NCBI RefSeq assembly: GCF_001039355.2
Contig: NW_019773737.1
Coordinates: 631,016-678,655 of the forward strand
Source of the DNA: Lingula anatina
Lineage: Eukaryota; Brachiopoda; Lingulata; Lingulida; Lingulidae
Reading direction: 5' to 3'
Length of the DNA: 47,640 bases
The position numbers were made by a program, and so were the translations under genes. Under the pieces are notes generated by a model that was given only the letters and a program-made list of their open reading frames with translations, was not told the origin of the DNA and did not search any database. Positions 32,028 to 42,545 of the stretch are shown here, piece by piece; within the stretch, counting starts at the first letter, position 1, and each line of letters starts with the position of its first letter.

Positions 32028-33268
32028 TTAATTTCGGGGGCCTAATACCATTTCATTGGGATTAGCCTTTTCATCAAAAAATGCATGATGGAATGCGTTT
32101 GTAAATTCTTCATCATCAAGGATATCATTTTCATCATGGTCAATACCTTTAAATACGTCTTGAACAGGGGTTTTGTTGCGCATTACAAAAAGAAAGTTGG
32201 AATATTCATCTAAAGTCAGTTTGTCATTGCAGTCGAGGTCAAATATGTGAAACCATTCCCAGGAGTCCCGGAAGAGCTCTTCGCGTGAATAACCAAGCTC
32301 CTTCTTAACAGCCGGAAGCCATTCCTCGAATGTTATGGATGTCTTAAAGTTGGTATTTCCATTAGAAAACCAATATAGATACAGTTTGGACATAATACCA
32401 TACACGGCTTTGGCTCGCCAGGATTCCAAGACCTTTGCAGCTCGCTCTGTTGTTGCATCGATGTATTCCTCTTTAGTGACTACGCCATCTCCATTGGGGT
32501 CAGTGATGTCAAAAATTGACTTTAATTTAGCAATTCGGTGCTTAGAAAAATGTGCCTTGGAGTCCTATGGGATATAAAAAGGTACATCCAAAGACGAAAA
32601 TAGAAATGTACACATTGCGAATTCGGGACAATTAATAAAACTCTAAAGTAAAAATGCATTACCATATTTTTAAATCCTTCATATTAAAGGGATAATAACT
32701 CTTCGTATGAGATCTATATTTCACAATAAAAACCATTGTAAATAACTCATAGAAATATAATATATTCTGTTTTACGACAAAATAGCAGTTATAGCTATTA
32801 TTCTGATATCTTAGCTTGTCTTCAGACCCCGTGACCTCCATTGATGGCTATACTCTGTTATACTCTCTTAAGAGACTTTAACAAAAAAAAAACTTTTTAG
32901 AAAAAAACAAGGGACTAACTTTGAATGTAAAAATAGATTCATTAACCATCGGTTAGTATGGGAATATTGTTGTTTACTCCAGGAAAATTCATTTTTTGGA
33001 CAAAACGAAGAGTTCTTATCCCTTTAATATCAAAATTGGTGAGAGTAAAGTAAATTGATTTCCAAGCTTTCACACAGCAGTCTGTGATACATATAAAATA
33101 TGTAAAGTAATTCTGTTCTTATAGACCATTTTCTATGCTCTTTAAGCTTCTGGTAATGGCTTTCAGACAAGGGTTAATAGCAGGACACCTGCGTGGACCT
33201 ACCTTTACTTCATAGGCAGAGGCAATGCTTTCAACCACCACCAACAGCAACATAACTCTGTGTTTCAT
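32028..33268 (-). CDS. Secreted SCP-like EF-hand calcium-binding protein, copy 4 (intact)
   Basis: Coding exons are 33268-33203 (22 codons, donor GTAGGT) and 32564-32028 (179 codons with stop, TAG acceptor), phase 0, 200 aa. The first ATG of the other copies is lost here (ATA), so translation should begin at the next one: MKHRVMLLLVVVESIASAYE, a good signal peptide with ASA before a likely cleavage point. EF loops: DPNGDGVVTKEE (44-55), DLDCNDKLTLDE (131-142) and DHDENDILDDEE (164-175). The third loop lacks the usual Gly at position 6. Relative to copy 1 it has three extra residues in the linker (GYSREELFRDSW). The intron contains a TTAA MITE (32688-33023). Upstream are a 5' exon (33582-~33645), a TATA-like box and a HINE-like element. 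Ca2+ binding and secretion are inferred from sequence. Confidence 0.85.
32688..33023. mobile_element. TTAA-flanked MITE (short form) in the intron of EF-hand copy 4
   Basis: Ends AGGGATAATAACTCTTCGTA and, reverse-complemented, AGGGATAAGAACTCTTCGTT form the inverted repeats. TTAA occurs at 32684-32687 and 33024-33027. The corresponding intron of copy 2 (cttcacgttaatataaaag near 25850) is an empty site with a single TTAA. Element length is 336 bp. Confidence 0.85.
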
Positions 33269-33581
33269 GACGGACTATAAGTTTTACCCTGGCGAGATTT
33301 CTGAAAAAATATATGCATGTCAGTATAATTCCAAAGTCCCGCAGGTTCAACATGCCCCCTCCCCAAGCATAACCACTGCATCGCCTTTTAAATCGGCTTA
33401 ACCAAATGCAAATCATTGCCCAATCAGACCAGATCACTGCAATTCATTAACATGCACCGTTATCAACTACCCCCCTGTGGATCTGTATCTAGCCAGTGAA
33501 TAGGGGTAATGGAAAATATTTTAATATTTTAAAAACATTTGTCTACCGAACCAGTTCTGTGACATTGCATATATGACTTAC

Positions 33582-33645
33582 CAGGTGTTTTTCCTACTGT
33601 TCTCTTAGAACCGTGTCTTGTCGGATCCGTTGTTTCGCAGAACTG
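33582..33645 (-). promoter_or_regulatory. Non-coding 5' exon of EF-hand copy 4
   Basis: Ends in acacctg before the donor GTAAGTCATA (33581 downward) and contains the conserved aacggatccgacaagacacg. It would splice to the acceptor at 33300 (ttttttcag), which precedes the ATG exon. The 5' limit is estimated from the TATA-like box. Confidence 0.5.
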
Positions 33646-33670
33646 CTGCTTTGTTGTAGACACAGTGTCA

Positions 33671-33678
33671 CTTTATAG
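33671..33678 (-). promoter_or_regulatory. TATA-like box of EF-hand copy 4
   Basis: The reverse strand reads CTATAAAG about 25-30 nt upstream of the presumed 5' exon. The same sequence is at about 41629-41636 for copy 6, while copy 2 has CCATAAAA and copy 7 CAATAAAG at the equivalent place. Confidence 0.45.
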
Positions 33679-33920
33679 CAGACTATGATCCCATATTTAA
33701 TTATCAGTCCTCCATTACGTCAAGTTTTCTAGCTGTAACGCTTTGTCATATAATGTAAACACAGAACTACATTTTCATGCGGGCTGTCAAGATTGAAAAG
33801 ACAAAATAAATTATATGCTAGCGTTTTTAGCAGTATGTGTACACTGATACTCCTTGTTTTCACGGTTTTCGTCTTCTGGACATCTACATTACTCTTGAAA
33901 TTTGTCTTCAGATTATCATT

Positions 33921-34865
33921 AGGATTCCCCATAGGGGAAAACTATTGTTTTTGGTATTATTATTATAGTTATTCTTTCAGCGCGTTTTTTTTTTTTTTTC
34001 GCAAAAAATCTGAAATAATTGTCAAAAATAGGTAAGAATATGCCATAGACCCAGTTTCAGTGACCTTGACCTACTTTTCAAGGTCACAGGAGCTTTTAAA
34101 GGCAAAATTAGTAAAATTTGAAATTGCCATTAGGCCTAAAGTATAAGCCATATGATACAGATAAAGACCTACTTTTATGCAAGTAGGTCAAGGTCAAGGC
34201 CGCTAATGGCCAAACTAGCTCAAAAAAGGTTTGTTTCCGAGATCTCAAAAACCGGAAGGCGCAGAGCCCCAATCATAGTGGCAAATGATGCCCTATATAT
34301 ATATATATCTAAGGTTAGCTTTACTTTGGTAGCGACTGCCTAATTATTTTTTTTTAATTATAGATTTTTAAATATTTATGACATTGCAGAAATCTTGAGT
34401 TTGGCAATTTCTCCATGAAAGACTGGTTTTTGGTCATAGGATGCTATAGTAAACTACCCCAAACATATACCCAAAACTGCCAAATCAAATGTCAAATTTG
34501 ACCTTGCCCCTCATTTTCAAGGTCATTTGGCTATTTAATGGAGAAATATTGACGTGGGCTTAAAGTGNNNNNNNNNNNNNNNNNNNNNNNNNNNNNNNNN
34601 NNNNNNNNNNNNNNNNNNNNNNNNNNNNNNNNNNNNNNNNNNNNNNNNNNNNNNNNNNNNNNNNNNNNNNNNNNNNNNNNNNNNNNNNNNNNNNNNNNNN
34701 NNNNNNNNNNNNNNNNNNNNNNNNNNNNNNNNNNNNNNNNNNNNNNNNNNTTCAGAATATGGGGTCAAATTTAACCCATGACCTTCATATGGCCTTGTAA
34801 GAGCATTTCCACACCCATTTTGCAGGGGAATCCTCCGCCACTGGCTTTAGCCAGTTGCAGTCTAG
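33921..34865 (+). mobile_element. HINE-like element, copy 2 (contains the assembly gap)
   Basis: Starts AGGATTCCCCATAGGGG and ends gcaggggaatcctccgccac, tggctttagccagt, tgcagtctag. The 5' AGGATTCCCC is the exact complement of ggggaatcct before the 3' hairpin. The left flank is gattatcatt and the right flank (ATT)n then gagccacttccactgtg. The empty paralogue at 41870-41920 has only the (ATT)n tract between the same flanks. Its centre is hidden by the N run. Confidence 0.75.
34568..34750. other. Assembly gap of 183 N
   Basis: Run of N inside the HINE-like element. By comparison with 27421-28450 the missing sequence is probably element sequence around gttttgttgacccc. Confidence 0.95.
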
Positions 34866-35370
34866 TTATTATTATTATTATTATTATTATTATGAGCCAC
34901 TTCCACTGTGTCTCTTGTTATGACTGTGACTTTCGTTTCCATTTATCGTAGTAAACTCCAATCAAGTTATAAATCCTTAAAATATACCTAATTTATAGTT
35001 AATAAAAAAGTTATAAATTTAGGTATTCATATTTTTTCACAAAAAGTAAGGAAATGGCCGCCATTTTGGATTCGGTCGCTATCTTGAAAAAATATAAAAT
35101 GACTGAAAAATCAAAGAATGCCTAAGTACTTGTGATTCGTGTAAATTTTAATAATATTTAGTCGTTAAGTAACTTTAAAATCAATTCTTGTATTTTCAGT
35201 TGACAAATCTATTTATTGGCGGCCATCTTTGATTTGCTTGTTTCCGGTAAAAACAGACACTTTTTCAAGCTGGAAACAAGCAGAAATGAAAAATTCAGGT
35301 TATTAACTACAAGAATTAATCATAAAACCTTTGCCTAAAGGGGGATGCAGTCAATTACTTAACACTATAG
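34866..35370. repeat. Spacer block duplicated at 39032-39460 and 41885-42380
   Basis: After an (ATT)n tract comes gagccacttccactgtgtct, tcgtagtaaactccaatcaa, ggccgccattttggattcgg and caagctggaaacaagcagaa. All three copies have the same order. No gene seen. Confidence 0.75.
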
Positions 35371-35745
35371 GTAGAGACTATGTTCTCAACCACCACCAAC
35401 AGCAGCGTGACTCTGTGCTTCATGACTGACATGTCTATGATTTTTACCCTGGCGAGGTCTCTGAAAAAAAGTTTTCTATATCAGTATTATTCCTATGTCT
35501 ACTGCATGATCAAAAATATATCCCTTCATGAAGGGACATGATATTTAAAATGTTAGTGGTATAAAGACATTTCAGTGGTAACCGTAGCCAGGTCAGATCA
35601 GATTCATTCAATTTACCCTCACTAATCACACGTATTCAGATACTTTGCCAAGGTGTGTTTTGAGCACATTTAGACGCGAAACGCACTACGTACCTTACCG
35701 CTTGGTTTTCCAACTCTTCTAATGCGGCAGTGTTTTGTCTGATAA
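35371..35745 (-). pseudogene. Orphan signal-peptide exon plus 5' exon of an EF-hand unit
   Basis: The reverse strand encodes MSVMKHRVTLLLVVVENIVS, but homology stops at the donor (ttacttaacactatag replaces the usual gacctacctttacac). No matching large exon follows before the next unit. A decayed 5' exon with gtaaggtacg lies at about 35695-35745. It is a truncated unit. Confidence 0.7.
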
Positions 35746-36270
35746 ATTTATAAAAATAATTAAGACCCAATAATGTATTATTGCCTTCAATGTGATAACA
35801 GCTATTCCGCATTTAAAAATACAATACCCCCTTTCAATTTTACAATTGCAAGTTGAACTTTTCTTTATTTTCAAATGTAAGCGTGGAACTTAATTGCAGG
35901 GGAAGAGGGGAACACGTCTTTTTTTAACGATATTGATCGTACACCTTGGTCCATCGGAAACTTTTGGAAACTGAACATAACTATAAATAGTATTTTTGCT
36001 CTACTGAATATGTACTTCTACAATTGAAAGTGAAAAGAAAAAAAGGAGCATTCATCCTAGATTAATATGACAATCAACCGAAACCAAAACCTCCACTTAA
36101 CAACCTATGTCTCAAGTGTGACATAACAATATTGTTACTGAATGTTATAATTATAGTGTAGAGATACACGGAGATACCAGTATTGACAGGTTTGATAAAT
36201 GAAAGAGATATGGACTAGCTTATAGGGAAAATGTTATAACTGAAATGCTTCTTCACTTCAATTTACATCG

Positions 36271-37168
36271 TTAATTTCGGGGGCCTAATACCATTTCATT
36301 GGGATTAGCCTTTTCATCAAAAAATGCATGATGGAATGCGTTTGTAAATTCTTCATCATCAAGGATATCATTTTCATTATGGTCAATACCTTTAAATACG
36401 TCTTGAACAGGGGTTTTGTTGCGCATTACAAAAAGAAAGTTGGAATATTCATCTAAAGTCAGTTTGTCATCGCAGTCGAGGTCAAATATGTGAAACCATT
36501 CCCAGGAGTCCCGGAAGAGCTCTTCGCGTGAATAACCAAGCTCCTCAATAGCCAGAAGCCATTCCTCGAATGTTATGGATGTCTTATAGTTGGTATTTTT
36601 GTTAGACCACCAATACAGATACAGTTCGGACATAATACCATATACGGCCTTCGCTCGCCAGGATTCCAAGACCTTTCTAGCTCTCTCCGCTGTTGCATCG
36701 ATGTATTACTCTTTAGTAACTACTCCGTCTCTGTTGTGGTCGATGATGTCAAAATATGACTGAAATTTAGCTATCCTGTGCTCATTTAAATGTGCCTTGG
36801 AGTCTTACGGGATATGAAAGGGTACATCCAAAGACAAAAATAAGAATTTACACACTGTGAATTCGGGACAATAAATAAAATTCTAAAAAATATACCATAT
36901 TCTTAAATCCTTCACGTTATAATAATCGAAGGCAGTTTATTTATGGGGCAAGTAAAATTGATTTCCAAGTGTGAAGGCTGTGATGCATATAAATAATGTG
37001 ATTATGTTCCTACCCTATTTCTCTATGCTCTTTAAGCTACTGGTAATGGCTTTCAGACAACGGTTTAATAGGAGGACACCTGTGTGGACCTACCTTTACA
37101 CCATATTTAGAGGCAATGCTTCGAACCACCAACAAGAGCAGCATGACTCTGTGCTTCATGACTGACAT
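36271..37168 (-). pseudogene. EF-hand protein copy 5, pseudogene without its promoter
   Basis: The signal-peptide exon 37168-37094 is open (MSVMKHRVMLLLLVVRSIAS), donor GTAGGT. In the large exon (~36804-36271) the acceptor reads cccgtaag/ACT instead of gtag/GACT, shifting the splice by one base, and TAA at 36706-36708 replaces the Glu codon that should be position 12 of the first EF loop. The remaining 132 codons (LESWRAKAVYGIM... to VLGPRN) are open. Upstream, homology to copy 7 stops at ~37328, where sequence jumps into the middle of a HINE-like element, so the 5' exon and promoter are gone. Confidence 0.85.
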
Positions 37169-37327
37169 GTCTATGATTTTTACCCTGGCGAGATTTCTGC
37201 AAGAAAACCACATTTAAGTATAATTTCAAAGCCCCGCAGGTTCAACATGCCCCTCTCTCAAGCATAACCACTGCATCGTCTTTTAAATCGGCTTAACCAA
37301 TTGCAAATCATTGCCCCATCAGACCCG

Positions 37328-37769
37328 GGGTCATAGCATGATATAGTAAACTACCCCAAACATATACCTAAACCGCCAAATCAAATGTCAAATTTGACCT
37401 TGACCATCATTTTCCAGGTCATTTGGTTATTTCATGGAGAAATATTGACGTGGGGTAAAAGTGATGTTTTGTTGACCCCCCCCCCCCCACCCCCACCCAA
37501 TTCGCATATGCTCTTTTAGAATTTGGGGTCAAATTTATCCCATGACCTTCACATGACCTTGTACGTGCCCATTGCTTTCAAGTTCAAAGGTCAATTTGTC
37601 TTTATTTGTCATTTTTGCCTATGTCTTACCTCCATATACCCGCTATTATACGGATGTATTGCCTTAGGGTAGTTTGTTAACATAACTCAAAATTAAGGCA
37701 AGGGGTCATTAGGTCAATAAACCATAACACAATATCTTTTACTGATTGACGACAGCCTTTCCACACCTA
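37328..37769 (+). mobile_element. HINE-like element, internal fragment
   Basis: Matches the interior of the element at 44630-45060 (gggtcatagcatgatatagt to gacgacagcctttccacacc) but has neither terminus. Both ends join EF-hand unit sequence directly, marking deletion or recombination junctions. Confidence 0.75.
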
Positions 37770-38230
37770 AAAGAGACAATGCTTTCAACCCTCACCAACA
37801 GCAGCGTGACTCTGTGTTTCATGACTGACATGTGTATGATCTTTACCCCGGCGAGGTTTCTGAAAAAATTTATGTATATCAATATAATTCCAGCAGGTGC
37901 CACATACACCCCCCCCCCCCCCCCCCCCCCCCTCTTAACCGCTGTACCGTCTGGTATATCCGTTTACCGTTTTTTTGTCCCCATCAGACCGGATCACCGA
38001 ATTTTTATTCATATGCACCGTTATCAAGTAGATCTCACTCTTCCCAGTCTGTGAACAAGGTAAATGTACATGTAAATAGAAAACAACCATTTGAATACCG
38101 ACCCTGTCATGTGACGTTGTTTATATGACTTACCAATAGTGTCCAACTATTCTAGCTCTTAGAATCGTGTCTTGTTGGATGCGTTATGTAGCAGTACTGG
38201 TGTTTTGATGAAGATCCAATAATGTTTTAT
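37770..38230 (-). pseudogene. Orphan signal-peptide exon and 5' exon of an EF-hand unit
   Basis: The reverse strand encodes MSVMKHRVTLLLVRVESIVS, then homology is cut by the HINE fragment, removing the donor. A 5' exon with donor GTAAGTC lies at 38134-~38200 (core aagacacgattctaagag). No large exon belongs to it. A poly-C run at 37911-37932 lies in its intron. Confidence 0.65.
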
Positions 38231-38489
38231 AGCAAAAGAGACGGTGGTGATACCACATTTAATTATTTAATATTTAAGTCCCCCTATGCGTCCAGTTTTT
38301 CTAGCTGTAAAGTTTTGTCATATAATGTAAACACAGAACTACATTTTCATGCTGGTTTTCAAGTGACAAAAGACAAAACAAATTATATGCTAGCGTTTTT
38401 AGCAGTGTTTGTTCACTGATATTTCTTATTTACACAGTTTACGTCTTCTAGACATCATTTCTCGTGAAATTTGTCTTGAGACTATATTA

Positions 38490-38660
38490 TTATTATACAA
38501 AGCCACTTCCCTTGTATCTCTTGGTATGACCGTGACTTAGTATCCGGCATTCATAGTATACTCCAATCCAGTTCTAAATCCTTAAAAATTATGCAAGAGA
38601 GTGTTTAGTAAAATGTGCCTTGGAGTCCTATGAGATATAAATCCGTAGAGGTGCACCGAT
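38490..38660 (-). pseudogene. Short remnant of the EF-hand large exon start
   Basis: The plus strand reads gtttagtaaaatgtgccttg, gagtcctatgagatataaat at about 38602-38642: the reverse complement of the acceptor and first dozen codons (DSKAHFTKH...) of the large exon, with nothing further. Equivalent ~45-bp remnants lie at about 45208-45254 and 47328-47372. Confidence 0.55.
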
Positions 38661-38820
38661 TTTAAGTTATAAATGTTAGTCTAAAATATTAGTCTAAATT
38701 CTTGTTAAATAGGTCTTTATTATCAATTTATTTGAAATAAAAGGCCCTGAAACTATACCCTTTATAGGCATGTCCGTGTAGCAGTACAAGACCGATCACC
38801 AATCCCTCACCCCCTCACAC

Positions 38821-38979
38821 GGGGCCGTAGCAATAGTCCGAAGGTTCATTGGTCCGAATATTCACTATAGAACCTTCGGACCAATGAACCCTTGTTTAAA
38901 AAATAGATGAAAATGTTACCACTTTTCGGACCAATGAACCTTCGGACCAATGAACCTTCGGACTATCGAGACGCCCCCC
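38821..38979. mobile_element. Small fold-back element with target duplication and empty paralogous site
   Basis: The ends start GGGGC and share ATAGTCCGAAGGTTCATTGG in inverted orientation. The right arm repeats a 16-bp unit (ccttcggaccaatgaa) three times. Flanks show a direct repeat of up to 10 bp, cccctcacac, at 38811-38820 and 38978-38987. The paralogous sequence near 47584-47606 reads cccaccccatcacacgatca without the element. No coding capacity. Confidence 0.8.
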
Positions 38980-39031
38980 CCTCACACGATCAATGACAGT
39001 CATAACACCATAACCAATTAGCCCCTTTGTN

Positions 39032-39534
39032 TTAATCGTAGTAAACTCCAATCAAGTTATAAATCCTTAAAATATACCTAATTTATAGTTAATAAAAAAG
39101 TTATAAATTTAGGTATTCATATTTTTTTCACAAAAAGTAAGGAAATGGCCGCCATTTTGGATTCGGTCGCTATCTTGAAAAAATGTAAAATGACTGAAAA
39201 ATCAAAGAATGCCTAAGTACTTGTGATTCGTGTAAATTTTAATAATATTTAGTCGTTAGGTAACTTTAAAATCAATTCTTGTATTTTCAGTTGACAAATC
39301 TATTTATTGGCGGCCATCTTTGATTTGCTTGTTTCCGGTAAAAACAGACACTTTTTCAAGCTGGAAACAAGCAGAAATGAAAAATTCAGGTTATTAACTA
39401 CAAGAATTAATCATAAAACCTTTGCCTAAAGGGGGATGCAGTCAATTACTTTACACTATAGGTAGAGACTATGCTCTCAACCACCACCAACAGCAGCGTG
39501 ACTCTGTGCTTGGGGCGTAGATTATAAAAGCACG
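39032..39534. repeat. Copy of 34947-35430 bounded by single Ns
   Basis: Nearly identical to the block ending in an orphan signal-peptide exon at 35371-35445, here cut within that exon (~39511), followed by 24 bp of unrelated sequence and the N at 39535. Confidence 0.8.
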
Positions 39535-39535
39535 N

Positions 39536-39640
39536 GAATATCCTTGATCTGGTTTGTGAAGAAATCTGCAAAAACTTGAGGAAGTGTTGACATTTCCATG
39601 TCAGGAAGCACACTTAGCTGGCTTGACTTAGATTCTACGT
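39536..39640 (-). mobile_element. Fragment of a non-LTR retrotransposon ORF2 linker
   Basis: The minus strand encodes SSQLSVLPDMEMSTLPQVFA then DFFTNQIKDI. An LPD...FADFF..KI-type stretch is characteristic of the region between endonuclease and reverse transcriptase in CR1/L2-like LINEs. It is only ~105 bp and joins EF-hand 5' exon sequence at about 39637. Confidence 0.55.
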
Positions 39641-40219
39641 ACCTTACCGCTTGGTTTTCCAACTCTTCTAATGCGGCAGTATTTTGTCTGATAAATTTAT
39701 AAAAATAATTAAGACCCAATAATGTATTATTGCCTTTAATGTGATAACAGCTATTCCGCATTTAAAAATACGATACCCCCTTTTAATTTCACAATTGCAA
39801 GTTGAACTTTTCTTTATTTTCAAATGTAAGCGTGGAACTTAATTGCAGGGGAAGAGGGGAACACGTCTTTTTTTTAACGATATTGATCGTACACCTTAGT
39901 CCATCGGAAACTTTTGGAAACTGAACATAACTATGAATAGTATTTTTGCTCTACTGAATATGTTCTTCTACAATTGTAAGTGAAAGAAAAAAAAGGATCA
40001 TTCATCCTAGATTAATATGACAATCAACCGAAACCAAAACCTCCACTTAACAACCTATGTCTCAAGTGTGACATAACAATATTGTTACTGAACGTATAAT
40101 TAAAGTGTAGAGATACACGGAGATACCAGTAGTGACAGGTTTGATAAATGAAAGAGATATGGACTAGCTTATAGGGAAAATGTTATAACTGAAATGCTTC
40201 TTCACTTCAATTTACATCG

Positions 40220-41236
40220 TTAATTTCGGGGGCCTAATACCATTTCATTGGGATTAGCCTTTTCATCAAAAAATGCATGATGGAATGCGTTTGTAAATTC
40301 TTCATCATCAAGGATATCATTTTCATCATGGTCAATACATTTAAATACGTCTTGAACAGGGGTTTTGTTGCGCATTACAAAATGAAAGTTGGAATATTCA
40401 TCTAAAGTCAGTTTGTCATCGCAGTCGAGGTCAAATATGTGAAACCATTCCCAGGAGTCCCGGAAGAGCTCTTCGCGTGAATAACCAAGCTCCTCAAAGC
40501 CAGAAGTCATTCCTCGAATGTTATGGATGTCTTAAAGTTGGTATTTTCATTAGAAAACCAATATAGATACAGTTTGGATATAATACCATACACGGCTTTG
40601 GCTCGCCAGGATTCCAAGACCTTTCCAGCTCGCTCTGTTGTTGCATCGATGTATTCCTCTTTAGTGATGACGCCGTCTCCGTTTGGGTCAGTGATGTCAA
40701 AAATTGACTTTAATTTAGCAATCCGGTGCTTAGTAAAATGTTCCTTGGAGTCCTATGGGATATAAAAAGGTACATCCAAAGATGAAAATAGAAATTTACA
40801 CATTGCGAATTCGGGACAATTAATAAAACTCCAAAAAAAAAATGCATTACCATATTTTTAAATCCTTCACATTAAAGGGATAATAACTCGTATGAGATCT
40901 ATATTTCACAATAAAAACCATTGTGAATAACTCATAGAAATGTAATATTATTATTATTCTAATATCTTAGCTTGTCTTCAGACCCCGTGACCTCCACTGA
41001 CGGCTATACTCTGTTATACTCTCTTAAGAGACTTTAACAAAAAAAAAACTTTTTAGAAAAAAAAAATATGTAAAGTAATTCTGTTCTTATAGACCATTTT
41101 CTATGCTCTTTAAGCTTCTGGTAATGGCTTTCAGACAAGGGTTAATAGCAGGACACCTGCTTGGACCTACCTTTACTTCATAGGCAGAGGCAATGCTTTC
41201 AACCACCACCAACAGCAACATAACTTTGTGTTTCAT
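40220..41236 (-). pseudogene. EF-hand protein copy 6, pseudogene
   Basis: The ATG exon 41236-41171 (22 codons, first ATG lost as in copy 4) has donor GTAGGT. In the large exon 40752-40220 the Trp codon after FEE is TGA (40507-40509), and one base is deleted near 40496, so the C-terminal 90 codons (GYSREELFRDSWEW... VLGPRN) are in another frame. The third and fourth loops are otherwise intact (DLDCDDKLTLDE, DHDENDILDDEE). It is the closest relative of copy 4, including TATA-like box (41629-41636), 5' exon (41539-~41600) and a truncated TTAA MITE in the same intron. Confidence 0.86.
40876..41060. mobile_element. Truncated TTAA MITE, orthologous to the one in copy 4
   Basis: Begins after TTAA with AGGGATAATAACTCGTATGA at the same intron position as 32688 and matches it until tttttagaaaaaa, then lacks the right ~150 bp including the terminal repeat. 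It was inherited by duplication and later deleted. Confidence 0.8.
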
Positions 41237-41869
41237 GACGGACTATAAGCTTTACCCTGGCGAGATTTCTGAAAACAATATATGCATGTCAGTATAATAC
41301 CAAAGTCCCGCAGGTTCAACATGCCCCCCTCCCCAAGCATAACCACTGCATCGCCTTTTAATCGGCTTAACCAAATGCAAATCATTGCCCAATCAGACCA
41401 GATCACTGCAATTCATTAACATGCACCGTTATCAACTACCCCCCCTGTGGATCTGTACCTAGCCAGTGAATAGGGGTAATGGAAAATGTAAACATTTGTC
41501 TACCGAGCCAGTTCTGTGACATTGCATATATGACTTACCAGGTGGTTTTTCCTACTGTTCTCTTAGAACCGTGTCTTGTCGGATCCGTTGTTTCGCAGAA
41601 CTGCTGCTTTGTTGTAGACACAGTGTCACTTTATAGCAGACTATGATCCCATATTTAATTATAAGTCCTCCATTACATCAAGTTTTCTAGCTGTAACGCT
41701 TTGTCATATAATGTAAACACAGAACTACATTTTTATGCGGGCTATCAAGATTGAAAAGACAAAATAAATTATATGCTAGCATTTTTAGCAGTATGTGTAC
41801 ACGGATACTCCTTGTTTTCACGGTTTTCGTCCTCTGGACATCTACATTACTCCTGAAATTTGTCTTCAG

Positions 41870-41871
<2 letters not shown>

Positions 41872-41908
<37 letters not shown>
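41872..41908. repeat. (ATT)n microsatellite, empty HINE site
   Basis: About 12 ATT units between cttcagatt and ctgagccacttccactg, the same flanks that enclose the element at 33921-34865. Confidence 0.9.
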
Positions 41909-41909
<1 letters not shown>

Positions 41910-42545
41910 TGAGCCACTTCCACTGTGTCTCTTGTTATGACTGTGACTTTCGTTTCCATTAATCGTAGTAAACTCCAATCAAGTTATAAATCCTTAAAAT
42001 ATACCTAATTTTGGTTAATAAAAAAAGTTTTAAATTTAGGCATTTGTATTTTTTCACAAAAAGTAAGGAAATAGCCGCCATCTTGGATTCGGTGGCTATC
42101 TTGAAAATTGTAAAATGACTGAAAAATCAAAGAATGCCTTAGTACTTGTGATCTGTGCAAATTTTAATAATATTTAGTTGTTAAGTAACTTTGAAATCAA
42201 TTTTTGTATTTTCAGTTGACACATCTATTTATTGGCGTCCATCTTTGATTTTGCTTGTTTTCGGTAAAAACAGACACTTTTTCAAGCTGGAAACAAGCAG
42301 AAATGAAAAATTCAGGTTATTAACTACAAGAATCAATCATAAAACCTTTGCCTAAAGGGGGGAGCAGTTAATTCTTTAAATAAGACCTTTTTTCATTTTG
42401 GCTCATGGACTATTATTGAATGTTTTAAATATAGTGTAGGGACACACCAGTACAGAAGGAACAGGTTTGAAAAATGAAAATGGTATGAATTAGCTTATAG
42501 GGAAAATATTATAACCGAAATGCTTCTTCACTTCAGCTTACATTG

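Noticed and set aside
34535-34781. Open frames across the N run
   Set aside because: They consist of unknown residues.
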